Source: Metabacillus indicus LMG 22858 (GTDB lineage: Bacteria; Bacillota; Bacilli; Bacillales; Bacillaceae). From it: a DNA stretch of 64,000 nt. Shown here one piece after another: positions 8,521-17,770 of the stretch. Within the stretch, counting starts at the first letter, position 1. The number at the start of each line of letters is the position of its first letter. The stretch is taken from positions 580,694 through 644,693 of the forward strand of contig NZ_JGVU02000001.1 in the NCBI RefSeq assembly GCF_000708755.2, read 5' to 3'. The translations under genes and the position numbers were made by a program. The notes below the pieces were generated by a model. That model saw only the letters and a program-made list of their open reading frames with translations, did no database searches and was not told the DNA's origin.

Positions 8521-8553
8521 AGCCGCATCACTTGTCAATCATGTGATGCGGCT
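8521..8553 (+). other. stem-loop between ptsG and ptsH
   Basis: An 11-bp perfect stem (AGCCGCATCAC / GTGATGCGGCT) with an 11-base loop lacks a T-run. It looks like an RNA-processing or 3'-protecting structure that separates ptsG from the more abundant ptsHI message. A possible sigma-A promoter follows (TTGTGT then TATAAA at 16-base spacing). Confidence 0.6.
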
Positions 8554-8610
8554 GTTATGATAAGGTATTGTGTACTAGCTTTATTTAACTATAAAGGAGA
8601 TTGATTAATT

Positions 8611-8877
8611 ATGGCAGAAAAAACATTCAAAGTAACAGCAGAATCAGGTATCCACGCACGTCCGGCAACTGTGCTTGTTCAAACAGCAAGCAAGTTTGAT
8701 GCTGATGTGAACTTAGCATATAACGGAAAAACAGTTAACCTAAAATCAATCATGGGCGTTATGTCTCTTGGCATCGCTAAAGATTCAGAAATCACAATTT
8801 CTGCAGCTGGTTCAGATGAAAACGATGCAATCGCAGCTCTTGAAGAAACAATGAAAAAAGAAGGTTTAGGCGAATAA
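8611..8877 (+). CDS. ptsH: phosphocarrier protein HPr
   Basis: The 88-residue protein has His15 (G-I-H-A-R-P), phosphorylated by enzyme I, and Ser46, phosphorylated by HPr kinase to make the CcpA corepressor. Both are at canonical positions. AAAGGAG precedes the ATG. The stop TAA overlaps the ptsI ATG by one base (TAATG), so the two are translationally coupled. Confidence 0.97.
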   Translation: MAEKTFKVTAESGIHARPATVLVQTASKFDADVNLAYNGKTVNLKSIMGVMSLGIAKDSEITISAAGSDENDAIAALEETMKKEGLGE

Positions 8878-10592
8878 TGACTGAACTTAAAGGGATTGGA
8901 GCTTCAGCTGGGATCGCGATTGCAAAAGCTTACCGACTAGAAGAACCAGATCTTACAGTAACAAAGCGCGAGGTTGCAGATAAAGCTTCTGAAACCGCAC
9001 GCTTTGAAGAAGCTATCCAACAATCCAAATCAGAGCTTGAACAGATCAAAGAGCATGCATTCAGAGAACTTGGTGCAGATAAAGCTGAAATTTTTGAAGC
9101 GCATATCCTGGTGCTCAGCGATCCTGAACTGCTTAATCCTGTAAAAGACAAAATCAGCAGCGAATCAGTCAACGCTGAATTTGCAATGAAAGAAACAGCA
9201 GACATGTTTGTCAGCATGTTTGAATCGATGGACAATGAATACATGAAAGAGCGTGCAGCGGATATCCGCGACGTGACAAAACGTGTAATTGGCCATCTTC
9301 TTGGAGTTGAAATTCCAAACCCAAGCATGATTTCTGAAGAAGTGATTATCATTGCCGAAGATCTGACACCATCAGATACTGCACAGCTTAACCGTCAGTA
9401 TGTTCTTGGCTTTACGACAGATATCGGCGGCAGAACATCACACTCGGCGATCATGGCACGTTCCATGGAAATTCCGGCAGTAGTCGGTACAAAAAAAGCC
9501 ACTTCTGACATTAAAAACGGCGACATTGTCATCGTGGATGGTATTGACGGGGATGTCGTCATCAATCCTTCTGAAGAAGTGATTGCAGGCTTTGAAAAGA
9601 AAAAAGCTCAATACGAAGTGCAAAAAGCTGAGTGGGCGAAGCTTGTTAATGAAGAAACTATTACAAAAGACGGACAGCATGTTGAGCTTGCAGCCAACAT
9701 CGGAACTCCTGACGATGTTCGCGGAGTTCTTGAAAACGGCGGAGAAGCTGTCGGCCTTTACCGTACGGAATTCCTTTACATGGGCCGCGACCAGCTTCCG
9801 ACAGAGGATGAGCAGTTTGAAGCATACAAAGCTGTGCTCCAGCGCATGGAAGGCAAGCCTGTTGTTGTCCGCACTCTGGACATTGGCGGAGATAAAGAGC
9901 TTCCATACTTAAATCTTCCTAAAGAAATGAATCCTTTCCTTGGTTTCCGGGCAATTCGTCTTTGTCTTGAGGAACAGGAAATCTTCCGCACTCAATTGCG
10001 TGCATTGCTTCGTGCGAGCACATTCGGAAACTTGAAAATCATGTTCCCGATGATTGCGGTTGTGGACGAGTTCAGAGAAGCTAAAGCTATTCTTCTTGAA
10101 GAAAAAGCGAAGCTTGTAAGCGAAGGCGTTCAGGTGTCAGACACAATCGAAATTGGCATGATGGTTGAAATTCCTTCAACTGCCGTGCTTGCAGATCAGT
10201 TTGCGAAAGATGTTGATTTCTTCAGCATCGGGACAAACGACCTGATCCAATACACAATGGCTGCCGACCGTATGAACGAGCGCGTTTCATACTTGTACCA
10301 GCCTTATAACCCTGCTATTCTTCGTCTTGTGACGCTTGTTATTGAAGCTGCTCACAAAGAAGGCAAATGGGTTGGCATGTGCGGAGAAATGGCAGGAGAT
10401 CCTTTAGCGATTCCAGTTCTTCTTGGTCTTGGACTTGATGAGTTCTCAATGAGTGCTACTTCAATCCTTCCGGCACGTTCTTTGATTAAGAACCTTTCAA
10501 AAGAAGAAGCTGCAAGCTTTAAAGAAGAAATCCTTTCCATGAGCACAACAGAAGAAGTAGTTGAATTTGTTAAAGCGAAATTCAACGTGTGA
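8877..10592 (+). CDS. ptsI: PTS enzyme I
   Basis: The 571-residue enzyme transfers phosphate from PEP to HPr. The active His is His189 in G-G-R-T-S-H-S-A. The PEP-binding barrel contains G-T-N-D-L-I-Q-Y and the C-terminal G-M-C-G-E-M-A loop with the catalytic Cys. Length equals the family norm. It is the last gene of the operon. Confidence 0.97.
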   Translation: MTELKGIGASAGIAIAKAYRLEEPDLTVTKREVADKASETARFEEAIQQSKSELEQIKEHAFRELGADKAEIFEAHILVLSDPELLNPVKDKISSESVNAEFAMKETADMFVSMFESMDNEYMKERAADIRDVTKRVIGHLLGVEIPNPSMISEEVIIIAEDLTPSDTAQLNRQYVLGFTTDIGGRTSHSAIMARSMEIPAVVGTKKATSDIKNGDIVIVDGIDGDVVINPSEEVIAGFEKKKAQYEVQKAEWAKLVNEETITKDGQHVELAANIGTPDDVRGVLENGGEAVGLYRTEFLYMGRDQLPTEDEQFEAYKAVLQRMEGKPVVVRTLDIGGDKELPYLNLPKEMNPFLGFRAIRLCLEEQEIFRTQLRALLRASTFGNLKIMFPMIAVVDEFREAKAILLEEKAKLVSEGVQVSDTIEIGMMVEIPSTAVLADQFAKDVDFFSIGTNDLIQYTMAADRMNERVSYLYQPYNPAILRLVTLVIEAAHKEGKWVGMCGEMAGDPLAIPVLLGLGLDEFSMSATSILPARSLIKNLSKEEAASFKEEILSMSTTEEVVEFVKAKFNV

Positions 10593-10597
10593 GTTTA

Positions 10598-10624
10598 AAA
10601 GACCTGCTGCGGCAGGTCTTTTTT
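10598..10624 (+). terminator. terminator of the pts operon
   Basis: AAAGACCTGC and GCAGGTCTTT around a four-base loop, followed by T. Confidence 0.85.
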
Positions 10625-10709
10625 ATTTGTCTTTTTCCTTCAGCTTTCCCACTAAATGAGCAAGTTGTGGTAAAATAGTCACGAATGCAGAAGAAATGGG
10701 GAAGCTTTC

Positions 10710-12248
10710 GTGAACCGGATAGAAAATCAAAATTTGAGAAAAAAACTCCTGCTGCAGTCCATGTGGGTCATCTTTATTTTGGACGCGCTTTTTATTTTAG
10801 TCATTGAAAGAAGCTATAAATATTTTCCGATTGTTTTGATCTTTGCCGGCATCCTCCTGTGCTACACCTTCCTTCTCAGGACTATAAAGAAGGACTCTTT
10901 TTTTGTCTGGAGTTCGCTTGGGCTTATCTATTGCTATTTATTTGCCTTAAACTACACAGATCCATATATAGTGAATTTTATTTTCTTGCTTTTTCCAGTC
11001 ATTTTCAGCGCGGTGTTTCAAAATCTGAAGGTTGTCTTTATAACAGGTGCAGTCACCATCTGCAGCCAGTTTTATTTTTTTCTGAACAGTTTTGAAATCA
11101 TCTCGGCTTCGTTTGAAAAAATAGATGTCATGTATTATGTGTTTTTTGCCATCATCATTGTTGTTATTCTGTCGTACTACATCAAATACATAAATTACCT
11201 CTGGGAAAAAGTGCAGCGGCAAAATGACAAGGTCTCAAGAAACCTGAAAACGACAGAGGCGAAATTCGACCTTATTTTTTCACAGAGTCATGACGCCATA
11301 GCCATTATTGATCCAGAGCGGACGGTAAAAGATATAAATCCTGCGTTTACAGCCCTTTACGGCTGGAGCAATCAGGAAATTGCGGGCTGTCTTTATCCAT
11401 TTCGTTCAGCAGAAAAGTCAGGCGTCAGCTCCAGGAAAGACAGAACGAAATCCGGTAAAAGTATAGAAGTTGAAGTGACGACAACACCTCTTTATAATCC
11501 CTACGGGGAATTGATTGCCTATTGCGAAATGATACGCGATGTGACAGAAAGAAGAGAAGAAGAGCTTGCCCTTTTTCAGCATGAAAAACTGAAGGTAGCG
11601 GGTCAAATGGCTGCGGGCGTTGCTCATGAGATCCGGAATCCGCTGACGGTGATCCAGGGTTTTCTGCAAATGATGGATGAAAAGAAAGACATTATCGACC
11701 CGCACTATACGAAGATTATGCTTCAGGAACTAAAAAGGATGAACAGCATCGTAAGTGAATTTCTAATCCTTTCGAAACCTCAGGCTGTCTACAAGAAAGA
11801 AATGAATTTGAAAGAACTCATCCAGTCCATCATCCGGTTTTTTGAAACGGAGAGTGCCCTTAAAAACATCGGCATTCAGTTCAAGTGCGGGGCTGATCAG
11901 CTCCCGGTAATGGGGGATGAAAACCAGGTGAAACAGGTTCTGATCAACCTCTTGAAAAATGCGTTTGATGCAATGTCAGGCGGCGGAAATATACAGGTTG
12001 AAGCACGTGCTGAAAAGGACTGTATCCTGGTCATAATCACCGATGAGGGAGAAGGAATACCCCAGCATCTGCTCACTCAGATCCGAAAGCCTTTCTTTAC
12101 AACAAAGGAAAAAGGGACCGGGCTTGGTCTTGTCATTACTGAAAAGATTATTCGCCAGCATGGCGGAACCCTTTCCATATCGAGCCAAAAAGGCACAGGT
12201 ACGACGGTTACGGCCACTTTCCCTGCATCAGTTTCTGAAAATGGGTAA
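10710..12248 (+). CDS. orphan membrane PAS histidine kinase (sporulation-type)
   Basis: The 512-residue kinase has about six hydrophobic segments (residues 13-165), a PAS domain (about 185-280), a HisKA dimerisation domain with phospho-acceptor His306 in the H-E-I-R-N-P motif, and a HATPase domain with N, G1 and G2 boxes (G-E-G-I-P and G-T-G-L-G-L). The H-box region resembles the Spo0F-directed kinases KinA-KinE. No response regulator gene is adjacent, as expected for a phosphorelay kinase. The GTG at 10710 follows GGGGAAG. B. subtilis has no kinase at this position, between ptsI and splA. The partner is inferred. Confidence 0.8.
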   Translation: MNRIENQNLRKKLLLQSMWVIFILDALFILVIERSYKYFPIVLIFAGILLCYTFLLRTIKKDSFFVWSSLGLIYCYLFALNYTDPYIVNFIFLLFPVIFSAVFQNLKVVFITGAVTICSQFYFFLNSFEIISASFEKIDVMYYVFFAIIIVVILSYYIKYINYLWEKVQRQNDKVSRNLKTTEAKFDLIFSQSHDAIAIIDPERTVKDINPAFTALYGWSNQEIAGCLYPFRSAEKSGVSSRKDRTKSGKSIEVEVTTTPLYNPYGELIAYCEMIRDVTERREEELALFQHEKLKVAGQMAAGVAHEIRNPLTVIQGFLQMMDEKKDIIDPHYTKIMLQELKRMNSIVSEFLILSKPQAVYKKEMNLKELIQSIIRFFETESALKNIGIQFKCGADQLPVMGDENQVKQVLINLLKNAFDAMSGGGNIQVEARAEKDCILVIITDEGEGIPQHLLTQIRKPFFTTKEKGTGLGLVITEKIIRQHGGTLSISSQKGTGTTVTATFPASVSENG

Positions 12249-12285
12249 AAACTAACTGCATCAACCGATTGAAAGGTGATGTAAA

Positions 12286-12528
12286 ATGGAGAAAAATGAT
12301 GTCAGAGCAGGCGATAAGGTGTATGTGATCTACCGAAACCCACATGCAGCCAACGTAGCAAATATTCAGCAGGCCGAAGTTGTGGATCATCCGACAGAGC
12401 CCGGACAAAAAGCTTTGTTTATCCACGATTCATACCACTTATTAGACGAAGAAGACGCGATTTTCCCATCATATTCAGATGCGGAAGAGATGTATAATAA
12501 GCTCTTTGATTACGAGCAATATGAGTAA
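12286..12528 (+). CDS. splA: SplA, regulator of spore photoproduct lyase
   Basis: The 80-residue protein has the V-Y-V-I-Y-R-N-P-H-A segment and acidic tail of SplA, the small negative regulator of splAB in the forespore. It lies 38 bases after the kinase gene and is separated from splB by a terminator, so splB may be expressed partly from its own promoter, unlike a tight splAB operon. Confidence 0.88.
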   Translation: MEKNDVRAGDKVYVIYRNPHAANVANIQQAEVVDHPTEPGQKALFIHDSYHLLDEEDAIFPSYSDAEEMYNKLFDYEQYE

Positions 12529-12554
12529 AACTCCGTTTATGCGGAGTTTTTTTT
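12528..12554 (+). terminator. terminator between splA and splB
   Basis: AAACTCCG and CGGAGTTT around six bases, followed by eight T. Confidence 0.85.
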
Positions 12555-12673
12555 GTGTCTGAGAAGCCCCGGAAGCCCTTTGCAGTTTAAGGAAATATTT
12601 AAAAAGGATATGAACACCCTGAAAGACAAACCTTAGTAACATACCGTTTTAATCAGAAGGAAGTGACAGCATA

Positions 12674-13699
12674 GTGAAACCATTCGTGCCGCAGCTCGTC
12701 TATATCGAACCAAGGGCGCTTGAATACCCTCTTGGTGTGGAGCTGAAAGAAAAATTCGAAAAGATGGGTCTTGAAATAAGGGAAACAACTTCACATAATC
12801 AGGTGCGCAATATTCCCGGCAAGAACGATCTTCAGAAATACCGGAATGCGAAATCAACATTAGTCGTCGGAGTCCGAAAAACATTGGACTTTGATTCATC
12901 AAAGCCATCTGCCGAGTATGCTATACCTCTTGCTACAGGATGCATGGGTCATTGTCATTATTGTTACTTGCAGACGACGATGGGATCTAAGCCTTATATC
13001 AGAACGTACGTGAATACAGATGAAATCTTTCAGCGTGCTCAGGAATACATGGAAGAGCGGGCCCCGCAAATGACCCGTTTTGAAGCCTCCTGTACATCTG
13101 ATATCGTCGGCATTGATCATTTGACACATTCGTTAAAAAGGGCGATTGAGTTTTTTGGAAAGACAGACATGGGCCGCCTGCGTTTTGTGACAAAATTTCA
13201 CCATGTCGATCACTTACTGGATGCCGATCACAAAGGGAAGACAAGATTTCGCTTCAGTATTAATGCAGATTATGTCATCCGGAATTTTGAACCTGGAACA
13301 TCGCCGCTTGATAAACGCATTGAAGCTGCGGTTAAAGTTGCAAAGGCAGGATATCCGCTCGGATTTATAGTTGCGCCAATCTATATACATGAAGGATGGC
13401 AGGAAGGCTATAAAGAGCTCTTTACAAAACTTGATGAACTGCTGCCGCCGGAAGCAAGAGACGATATTACCTTTGAGATGATTCAGCACAGGTTCACAAA
13501 GCCTGCCAAGCGTGTCATTCAGAAGAACTATCCGAAGTCGAAGCTGGAAATGAATGAAGATGACCGCCGCTATAAGTGGGGAAGATATGGAATCGGAAAG
13601 TATATTTATCAGAAAGATGAAGAAGCCGATTTAAGAGATACGCTTGAGAGCTATATCGATGACTTTTTCCCGAATGCAAAAATTGAATATTTCACTTGA
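12674..13699 (+). CDS. splB: spore photoproduct lyase
   Basis: The 341-residue radical-SAM enzyme repairs the 5-thyminyl-5,6-dihydrothymine lesion formed in UV-irradiated spore DNA. The iron-sulfur cluster motif is C90-x3-C94-x2-C97 (C-M-G-H-C-H-Y-C). Nearly every segment matches B. subtilis SplB, including the G-K-Y-I-Y-Q-K C-terminus. The GTG at 12674 follows AGAAGGAAG. CATACC at 12640-12645 could be a forespore sigma-G -10, but no -35 fits at normal spacing. Confidence 0.96.
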   Translation: MKPFVPQLVYIEPRALEYPLGVELKEKFEKMGLEIRETTSHNQVRNIPGKNDLQKYRNAKSTLVVGVRKTLDFDSSKPSAEYAIPLATGCMGHCHYCYLQTTMGSKPYIRTYVNTDEIFQRAQEYMEERAPQMTRFEASCTSDIVGIDHLTHSLKRAIEFFGKTDMGRLRFVTKFHHVDHLLDADHKGKTRFRFSINADYVIRNFEPGTSPLDKRIEAAVKVAKAGYPLGFIVAPIYIHEGWQEGYKELFTKLDELLPPEARDDITFEMIQHRFTKPAKRVIQKNYPKSKLEMNEDDRRYKWGRYGIGKYIYQKDEEADLRDTLESYIDDFFPNAKIEYFT

Positions 13700-13725
13700 A
13701 AAAACAGGGGCTTTCTCTGTTTTTT
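13699..13725 (+). terminator. terminator of splB
   Basis: AAAAACAG and CTGTTTTT around a nine-base loop, ending in T. Confidence 0.75.
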
Positions 13726-13807
13726 CTGGTTTTAAATCTCAAATAAGACATTCCTGTCCATATCCTGATACTATAAAAGAGAAGATAATCAGGAAGAGGT
13801 GCTGAAG

Positions 13808-14593
13808 ATGGATTTAGGTTTTAAGGGGAAAACTGCACTTGTTGCAGCATCCAGCCAGGGACTCGGAAGAGCTGTTGCCGAGGCGCTTGCAATAGAGGGC
13901 GCTAACGTCATGATTACCAGCAGAGACCCTGAAAAATTGCACAGGGTCAAAGAAGAGATTTCCAAAAAAGCTTCCGGCAGAATTGAATACAAAGCCTGCG
14001 ATCTTTCAAATGGAGAGGAAATTGTGCAGCTTGTCGAGGAGACTGCAAAACGCTTCGGAACAATAGATCTTCTTGTTAACAATGCAGGAGGCCCTCCTAC
14101 AGGCACATTTGAAATGATGACAGATGAAGACTGGCAAAAGTCTTTCGATTTGAACGTCATGAGCCACGTCAGACTGATCAGAGCTGTTCTCCCCTATATG
14201 AGAGGAAAAGGCGGTAAGATTGTTAATATCGCTTCGTCTTCTGTTAAAGAACCAATCCCCGGCCTTGTGCTGTCCAATACGTTCCGCTTAGGGATTGTCG
14301 GACTGACAAAGACGCTCGCAGCCGAGCTTGCACCATATCAGATTCTGATCAATACTGCAGCACCAGGCCGGATTGCGACTGACCGTACAGCCTCCCTCGA
14401 TCAGGCTGCAGCAGAAAGACTTGGAATAAGTGCTGAAGAAGCAGAAGAGCTAAACAATAAGAAAATTCCTGCAGGCAGGTACGGTACGCCAGGTGAATTT
14501 GCAGCCTATGTTCTCTTTTTGCTGTCAGAAGCCAATACGTATATGACCGGACAGACCCAGCTTATTGACGGCGGTCTGGTTAAGTCCGTATAG
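13808..14593 (+). CDS. atypical short-chain dehydrogenase/reductase
   Basis: The 261-residue protein has the Rossmann fold (A-A-S-S-Q-G-L-G at residues 15-22) and N-N-A-G motif of SDR enzymes, and the C-terminal I-D-G-G segment. The catalytic Y-x3-K is absent: the aligned segment reads S-N-T-F-R, so both Tyr and Lys are replaced. Some bacterial SDR paralogues (YkvO-like) share this, and their activity is unclear. The ATG at 13808 follows AGGAAGAGG. It stands between splB and a membrane gene pair. Confidence 0.8.
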   Translation: MDLGFKGKTALVAASSQGLGRAVAEALAIEGANVMITSRDPEKLHRVKEEISKKASGRIEYKACDLSNGEEIVQLVEETAKRFGTIDLLVNNAGGPPTGTFEMMTDEDWQKSFDLNVMSHVRLIRAVLPYMRGKGGKIVNIASSSVKEPIPGLVLSNTFRLGIVGLTKTLAAELAPYQILINTAAPGRIATDRTASLDQAAAERLGISAEEAEELNNKKIPAGRYGTPGEFAAYVLFLLSEANTYMTGQTQLIDGGLVKSV

Positions 14594-14652
14594 AACGGCC
14601 GTTTGTGAAGTAAACTAAGGCTTAGATAAACTAGGTAAGGTGGCTTCCATGA

Positions 14653-15126
14653 ATGGCGATCGTTCTCGCTGCAATAATCATCTGGCTTATGATTCACATT
14701 TATGTGTATTTGCCTAAAAAATGCAACCCGATTGAGTCTGCTTTTATTTTTATGGCGACTTCAATTATGAATAATATGTTCTGCTCAATAATTACTGAAA
14801 ACTTGAGATGGGCGGTACCGTATGAAACGCCCGAAGGATTTACCGTCTTAATTTTACAAAGAGTCTTAATTATACCTCTGCTGTTTTTGCTTATTCTTCA
14901 CCTGTTTTTAACCGTCAGGAGCATTCTTGGCAAGCTGCTTCTATTAATTGCATCATTTGGCATCGTAGTCGGCATGGAGGAGCTCTGCATGTACTTCCAT
15001 GTGATGAAGTATGTGGATAACAGATGGGCGGTGCCGCTTATCCATACTCCGCTGCTGTTTTTGACGGGACTGATTGCCTTAACGTTATTCAGGCCAGTTT
15101 TGAAAAGGGGAGTGACGTTGAGATGA
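14653..15126 (+). CDS. multi-pass membrane protein (CBO0543-like), first of a pair
   Basis: The 157-residue protein has four to five hydrophobic helices and little else. It resembles the small CBO0543-type membrane proteins of Bacillaceae, whose function is unknown. TAAGGTGG lies nine bases before the ATG. Its TGA overlaps the ATG of the next membrane gene (ATGA), so the two are coupled and probably work together. Confidence 0.65.
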   Translation: MAIVLAAIIIWLMIHIYVYLPKKCNPIESAFIFMATSIMNNMFCSIITENLRWAVPYETPEGFTVLILQRVLIIPLLFLLILHLFLTVRSILGKLLLLIASFGIVVGMEELCMYFHVMKYVDNRWAVPLIHTPLLFLTGLIALTLFRPVLKRGVTLR

Positions 15127-15623
15127 ACGGGATGCAAAATGAGCTTTATATTCTTGCTACCATTGCTGTTGCTCTCCTGATCATGGCAAAGCTGCCTAAG
15201 AAATTTCCGGCAGGCGTGACAGTCCTGATTTTTACGTTCAGTGCACTTATCGGCCTGACTGCAGATCACATTTTAGCCATTCCGCCATATGACGTTTATG
15301 ATGTCAATGATTCCGCAAACTTCGAAGTGTGGGATTTTATTTATTACAGCATGTATGGATTTTTCGGATATTTTTTTCTTTTTATTTATCAGCACTTCCG
15401 TATAAGAGGAATTCTGACAATCCCATACATCATTCTTTGGTCGATGTTTTCGGTGTTTTATGAATGGGTGGCCGTTCAAGTCGGAATCTTTGATTTTGGC
15501 AAGGGGTACAAAATGCAATATTCTTTTCCGATTTACCTGTACATCCAGACGTTCTTTATCATCTTTTTTCATTTTGTCATGAAAGAATATGATAAGCTGA
15601 AAGAAAAGTCTTCCATTATATAA
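15123..15623 (+). CDS. multi-pass membrane protein (CBO0543-like), second of a pair
   Basis: The 166-residue protein starts at the ATG overlapping the upstream stop, behind AAAAGGGGAG. The longer open frame adds 33 residues with no start signal. It has four to five membrane helices and conserved-looking polar spots (D-H-I-L, F-Y-E-W, N-F-E-V-W-D). The same W-D...Y-E-W layout is seen in CBO0543 proteins. Function is unknown. Confidence 0.65.
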   Translation: MNGMQNELYILATIAVALLIMAKLPKKFPAGVTVLIFTFSALIGLTADHILAIPPYDVYDVNDSANFEVWDFIYYSMYGFFGYFFLFIYQHFRIRGILTIPYIILWSMFSVFYEWVAVQVGIFDFGKGYKMQYSFPIYLYIQTFFIIFFHFVMKEYDKLKEKSSII

Positions 15624-15656
15624 AAAGAGGAAGCTGAATAAGAGAGGGAGAGATTC

Positions 15657-16532
15657 ATGACACACATAGGATTTATCGGAACAGGAGTGATGGGCAGAAG
15701 CATGGCCATGCATTTGCTGAAAGCAGGCTATCCTGTTTCCATTTATACGAGAACAAAAGAAAAAGCCGAGGATTTGCTTAAAGAAGGAGCTGTCTGGAGA
15801 GAAACAGCAGAAGAACTGGCCGGGCACTCTGATGTGATCATGACAATGGTGGGATATCCATCAGATGTAGAGGAGCTTTATTTGGGGGATCATGGCATTT
15901 TAAATGCTGCCAAAAGCGGCACTTATGTGATTGATATGACCACTTCTAAGCCGAGCCTTGCCATACACATTTATGAACTGGCGAAGCAAAAGGGAATTTA
16001 CTCCATTGACGCACCTGTTTCCGGCGGCGATGTCGGTGCCCGAGAGGCCAGACTGTCCATTATGGCCGGCGGAGATAAGGAAGCATTTGAAGCATGTTTG
16101 CCGATCTTTTCTATTATTGGGAAAAATATTGTCTACCAGGGTCCTGCAGGAAGCGGACAGCATACTAAAATGTGCAATCAAATTGCCATTGCAGCCGGTA
16201 TGATTGGTGTCAGCGAAGCGATTGCGTATGCGCATTCAGCAGGTCTTGATCCTGAAAATGTGCTGAAAAGCATTTCGGCAGGCGCTGCGGGAAGCTGGTC
16301 ATTAAGCAATCTTGCACCAAGAATGCTGAAGGATGATTTTGAACCAGGATTTTATGTGAAACATTTTCTGAAAGATATGAGCATTGCCATCGAAGAGGCT
16401 GAACAAATGAACATGGAGGTGCCTGGCCTCGCTCTTGCCCATAAGCTTTATACGGAGCTATCAGAAAAAGGGGAAGCCGAGAGCGGTACACAGGCTTTGT
16501 ACAAGTTATGGAAATCACCATCAGAAAATTGA
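15657..16532 (+). CDS. ykwC: beta-hydroxyacid dehydrogenase YkwC (3-hydroxyisobutyrate dehydrogenase family)
   Basis: The 291-residue NAD(P)-dependent enzyme has G-F-I-G-T-G-V-M-G at residues 5-13, the substrate motif D-A-P-V-S-G-G, and the catalytic Lys in G-x-G-Q-H-T-K-M-C-N-Q. Family members oxidise 3-hydroxyisobutyrate, tartronate semialdehyde or glyoxylate; the substrate cannot be fixed here. AGAGAGGGAGAG precedes the ATG. The 3' end overlaps the next gene by 25 bases. Confidence 0.9.
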   Translation: MTHIGFIGTGVMGRSMAMHLLKAGYPVSIYTRTKEKAEDLLKEGAVWRETAEELAGHSDVIMTMVGYPSDVEELYLGDHGILNAAKSGTYVIDMTTSKPSLAIHIYELAKQKGIYSIDAPVSGGDVGAREARLSIMAGGDKEAFEACLPIFSIIGKNIVYQGPAGSGQHTKMCNQIAIAAGMIGVSEAIAYAHSAGLDPENVLKSISAGAAGSWSLSNLAPRMLKDDFEPGFYVKHFLKDMSIAIEEAEQMNMEVPGLALAHKLYTELSEKGEAESGTQALYKLWKSPSEN

Positions 16533-16969
16533 TTGGCGGGGAAGCTGCCCCAATGCACCTGCTGCTTGAAGCAGATCCCGAGGAAAAAGCCATTCAAAAG
16601 TACCTTCACAAAAGCATCGTTTTTTTGGCAGAACATCAAGAACAGACGGCTGGTGTACTGGTACTTAATGAAAATTCCTCCACATCATTAGAAGTAATGA
16701 ATCTTGCAGTTGATGAAGCATTCCGGGGAAAAGGAATCGCAAAGAAACTGCTCGCACGTGCCAGAATGGAAGGGGAAACCGGCGGTTATGATTTTCTTGA
16801 GATTAGTACAGGCAATTCGAGCCTTGACCAGCTGGCCCTTTATCAAAAGTGCGGCTTCAGAATGGACGGAATCATCAGCAATTACTTCCTGGATCATTAT
16901 GATAAGCCGATTTATGAAAATGGCATACCGTGTCTTGATATGGTCCGCCTGAAAATGTCTCTCACATAA
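16508..16969 (+). CDS. ykwB: GNAT acetyltransferase YkwB
   Basis: The 153-residue protein has the GNAT acetyl-CoA motif V-D-E-A-F-R-G-K-G-I-A-K-K-L and the C-terminal L-Y-Q-K-C-G-F strand. Its start lies inside ykwC in another frame, so the pair is co-translated. The ykwC/ykwB pairing is as in B. subtilis. The acceptor is unknown. Confidence 0.85.
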   Translation: MEITIRKLIGGEAAPMHLLLEADPEEKAIQKYLHKSIVFLAEHQEQTAGVLVLNENSSTSLEVMNLAVDEAFRGKGIAKKLLARARMEGETGGYDFLEISTGNSSLDQLALYQKCGFRMDGIISNYFLDHYDKPIYENGIPCLDMVRLKMSLT

Positions 16970-16997
16970 AAAAGACAGCCGGATATCCCGGCTGTCT
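16968..16997 (-). terminator. terminator of ykwD
   Basis: AGACAGCCGG and CCGGCTGTCT around five bases, with a T-run on the minus strand only. Confidence 0.75.
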
Positions 16998-17014
16998 CAC
17001 ATTATCAAATTCTA

Positions 17015-17770
17015 TTATTTACCGATGAACATTTGAGTCCAGTAGTTGCCTTCTTCAATGTGGCCCACACCGATGTGTGTGAAGTCAGCGTTCATGATGT
17101 TTTTGCGGTGACCTTCAGAGTTCATCCATGCTTGAACAACTTCTTCAGGAGAAGCTTGTCCTTTTGCAATGTTTTCACCTGCAGTTGTATACTCAACGCC
17201 GAACTTTTTCATCATATCAAATGGTGATCCGTAAGTTGGGCTGTTGTGGTCAAAGTAGTTCTTGCTTTGCATGTCTTTAGACTTTTCTTTCGCTACTTTG
17301 CTTAGTTCTTCGTCAAGCTGAAGCGGTTTTAGACCTTGCTTTTCACGCTCTGCATTTGTAAGTTCTACAACTTTTTTCTCGAATTCACTTACTGCAGCCT
17401 GAGTTTGCTCTTGCTTTGGAGCTTCTTCTTTTGCTTCAGGTGCCTGCTGCTGTGCAGGTGCTGGAGCTGCTTCTTGCTTAGGCGCTTGAGCTTGTTCTTG
17501 CTGAGGTGCCTGTGGTGCAGCCTGTCCTTGCTGTGCTTTAAACTGGCTCAGCTGCTCTTCAACCATTTTTTGAAGCTCAGGATTGTTGATGTTTTTCAGC
17601 ATATCCTGTGTTTGTTCCTGATTTAAATTGCAGTTTTGACCGGCAATTTGGTAAGCTTTAACTTGCATATTTGATTGCTGTGGCGCTGCTGCATCTGCAG
17701 TTTGTCCACCCGCATTAAATGTAAAAATAGTAGCTGCTGCTGCAACTGAAAGTGCAATAGACTTCTTCAT
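17015..17770 (-). CDS. ykwD: secreted CAP/SCP-domain protein YkwD
   Basis: The 251-residue protein has a Sec signal peptide (residues 1-28, cleavage near A-D-A-A), a Gln/Ala/Pro-rich low-complexity linker (about 75-125) and a C-terminal CAP domain with the metal-site residues in F-D-H-N-S-P, T-A-G-E-N-I and E-G-H-R-K-N-I. B. subtilis YkwD is extracellular and of unknown activity. AGGAGG precedes the ATG at 17770; the longer frame is not supported. Confidence 0.9.
   Translation of the reverse strand: MKKSIALSVAAAATIFTFNAGGQTADAAAPQQSNMQVKAYQIAGQNCNLNQEQTQDMLKNINNPELQKMVEEQLSQFKAQQGQAAPQAPQQEQAQAPKQEAAPAPAQQQAPEAKEEAPKQEQTQAAVSEFEKKVVELTNAEREKQGLKPLQLDEELSKVAKEKSKDMQSKNYFDHNSPTYGSPFDMMKKFGVEYTTAGENIAKGQASPEEVVQAWMNSEGHRKNIMNADFTHIGVGHIEEGNYWTQMFIGK

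Noticed and set aside
14653-15623. Frameshifted single membrane gene
   Set aside because: The ATGA overlap with a ribosome site before the second start and complete membrane layouts in both frames indicate two intact genes.
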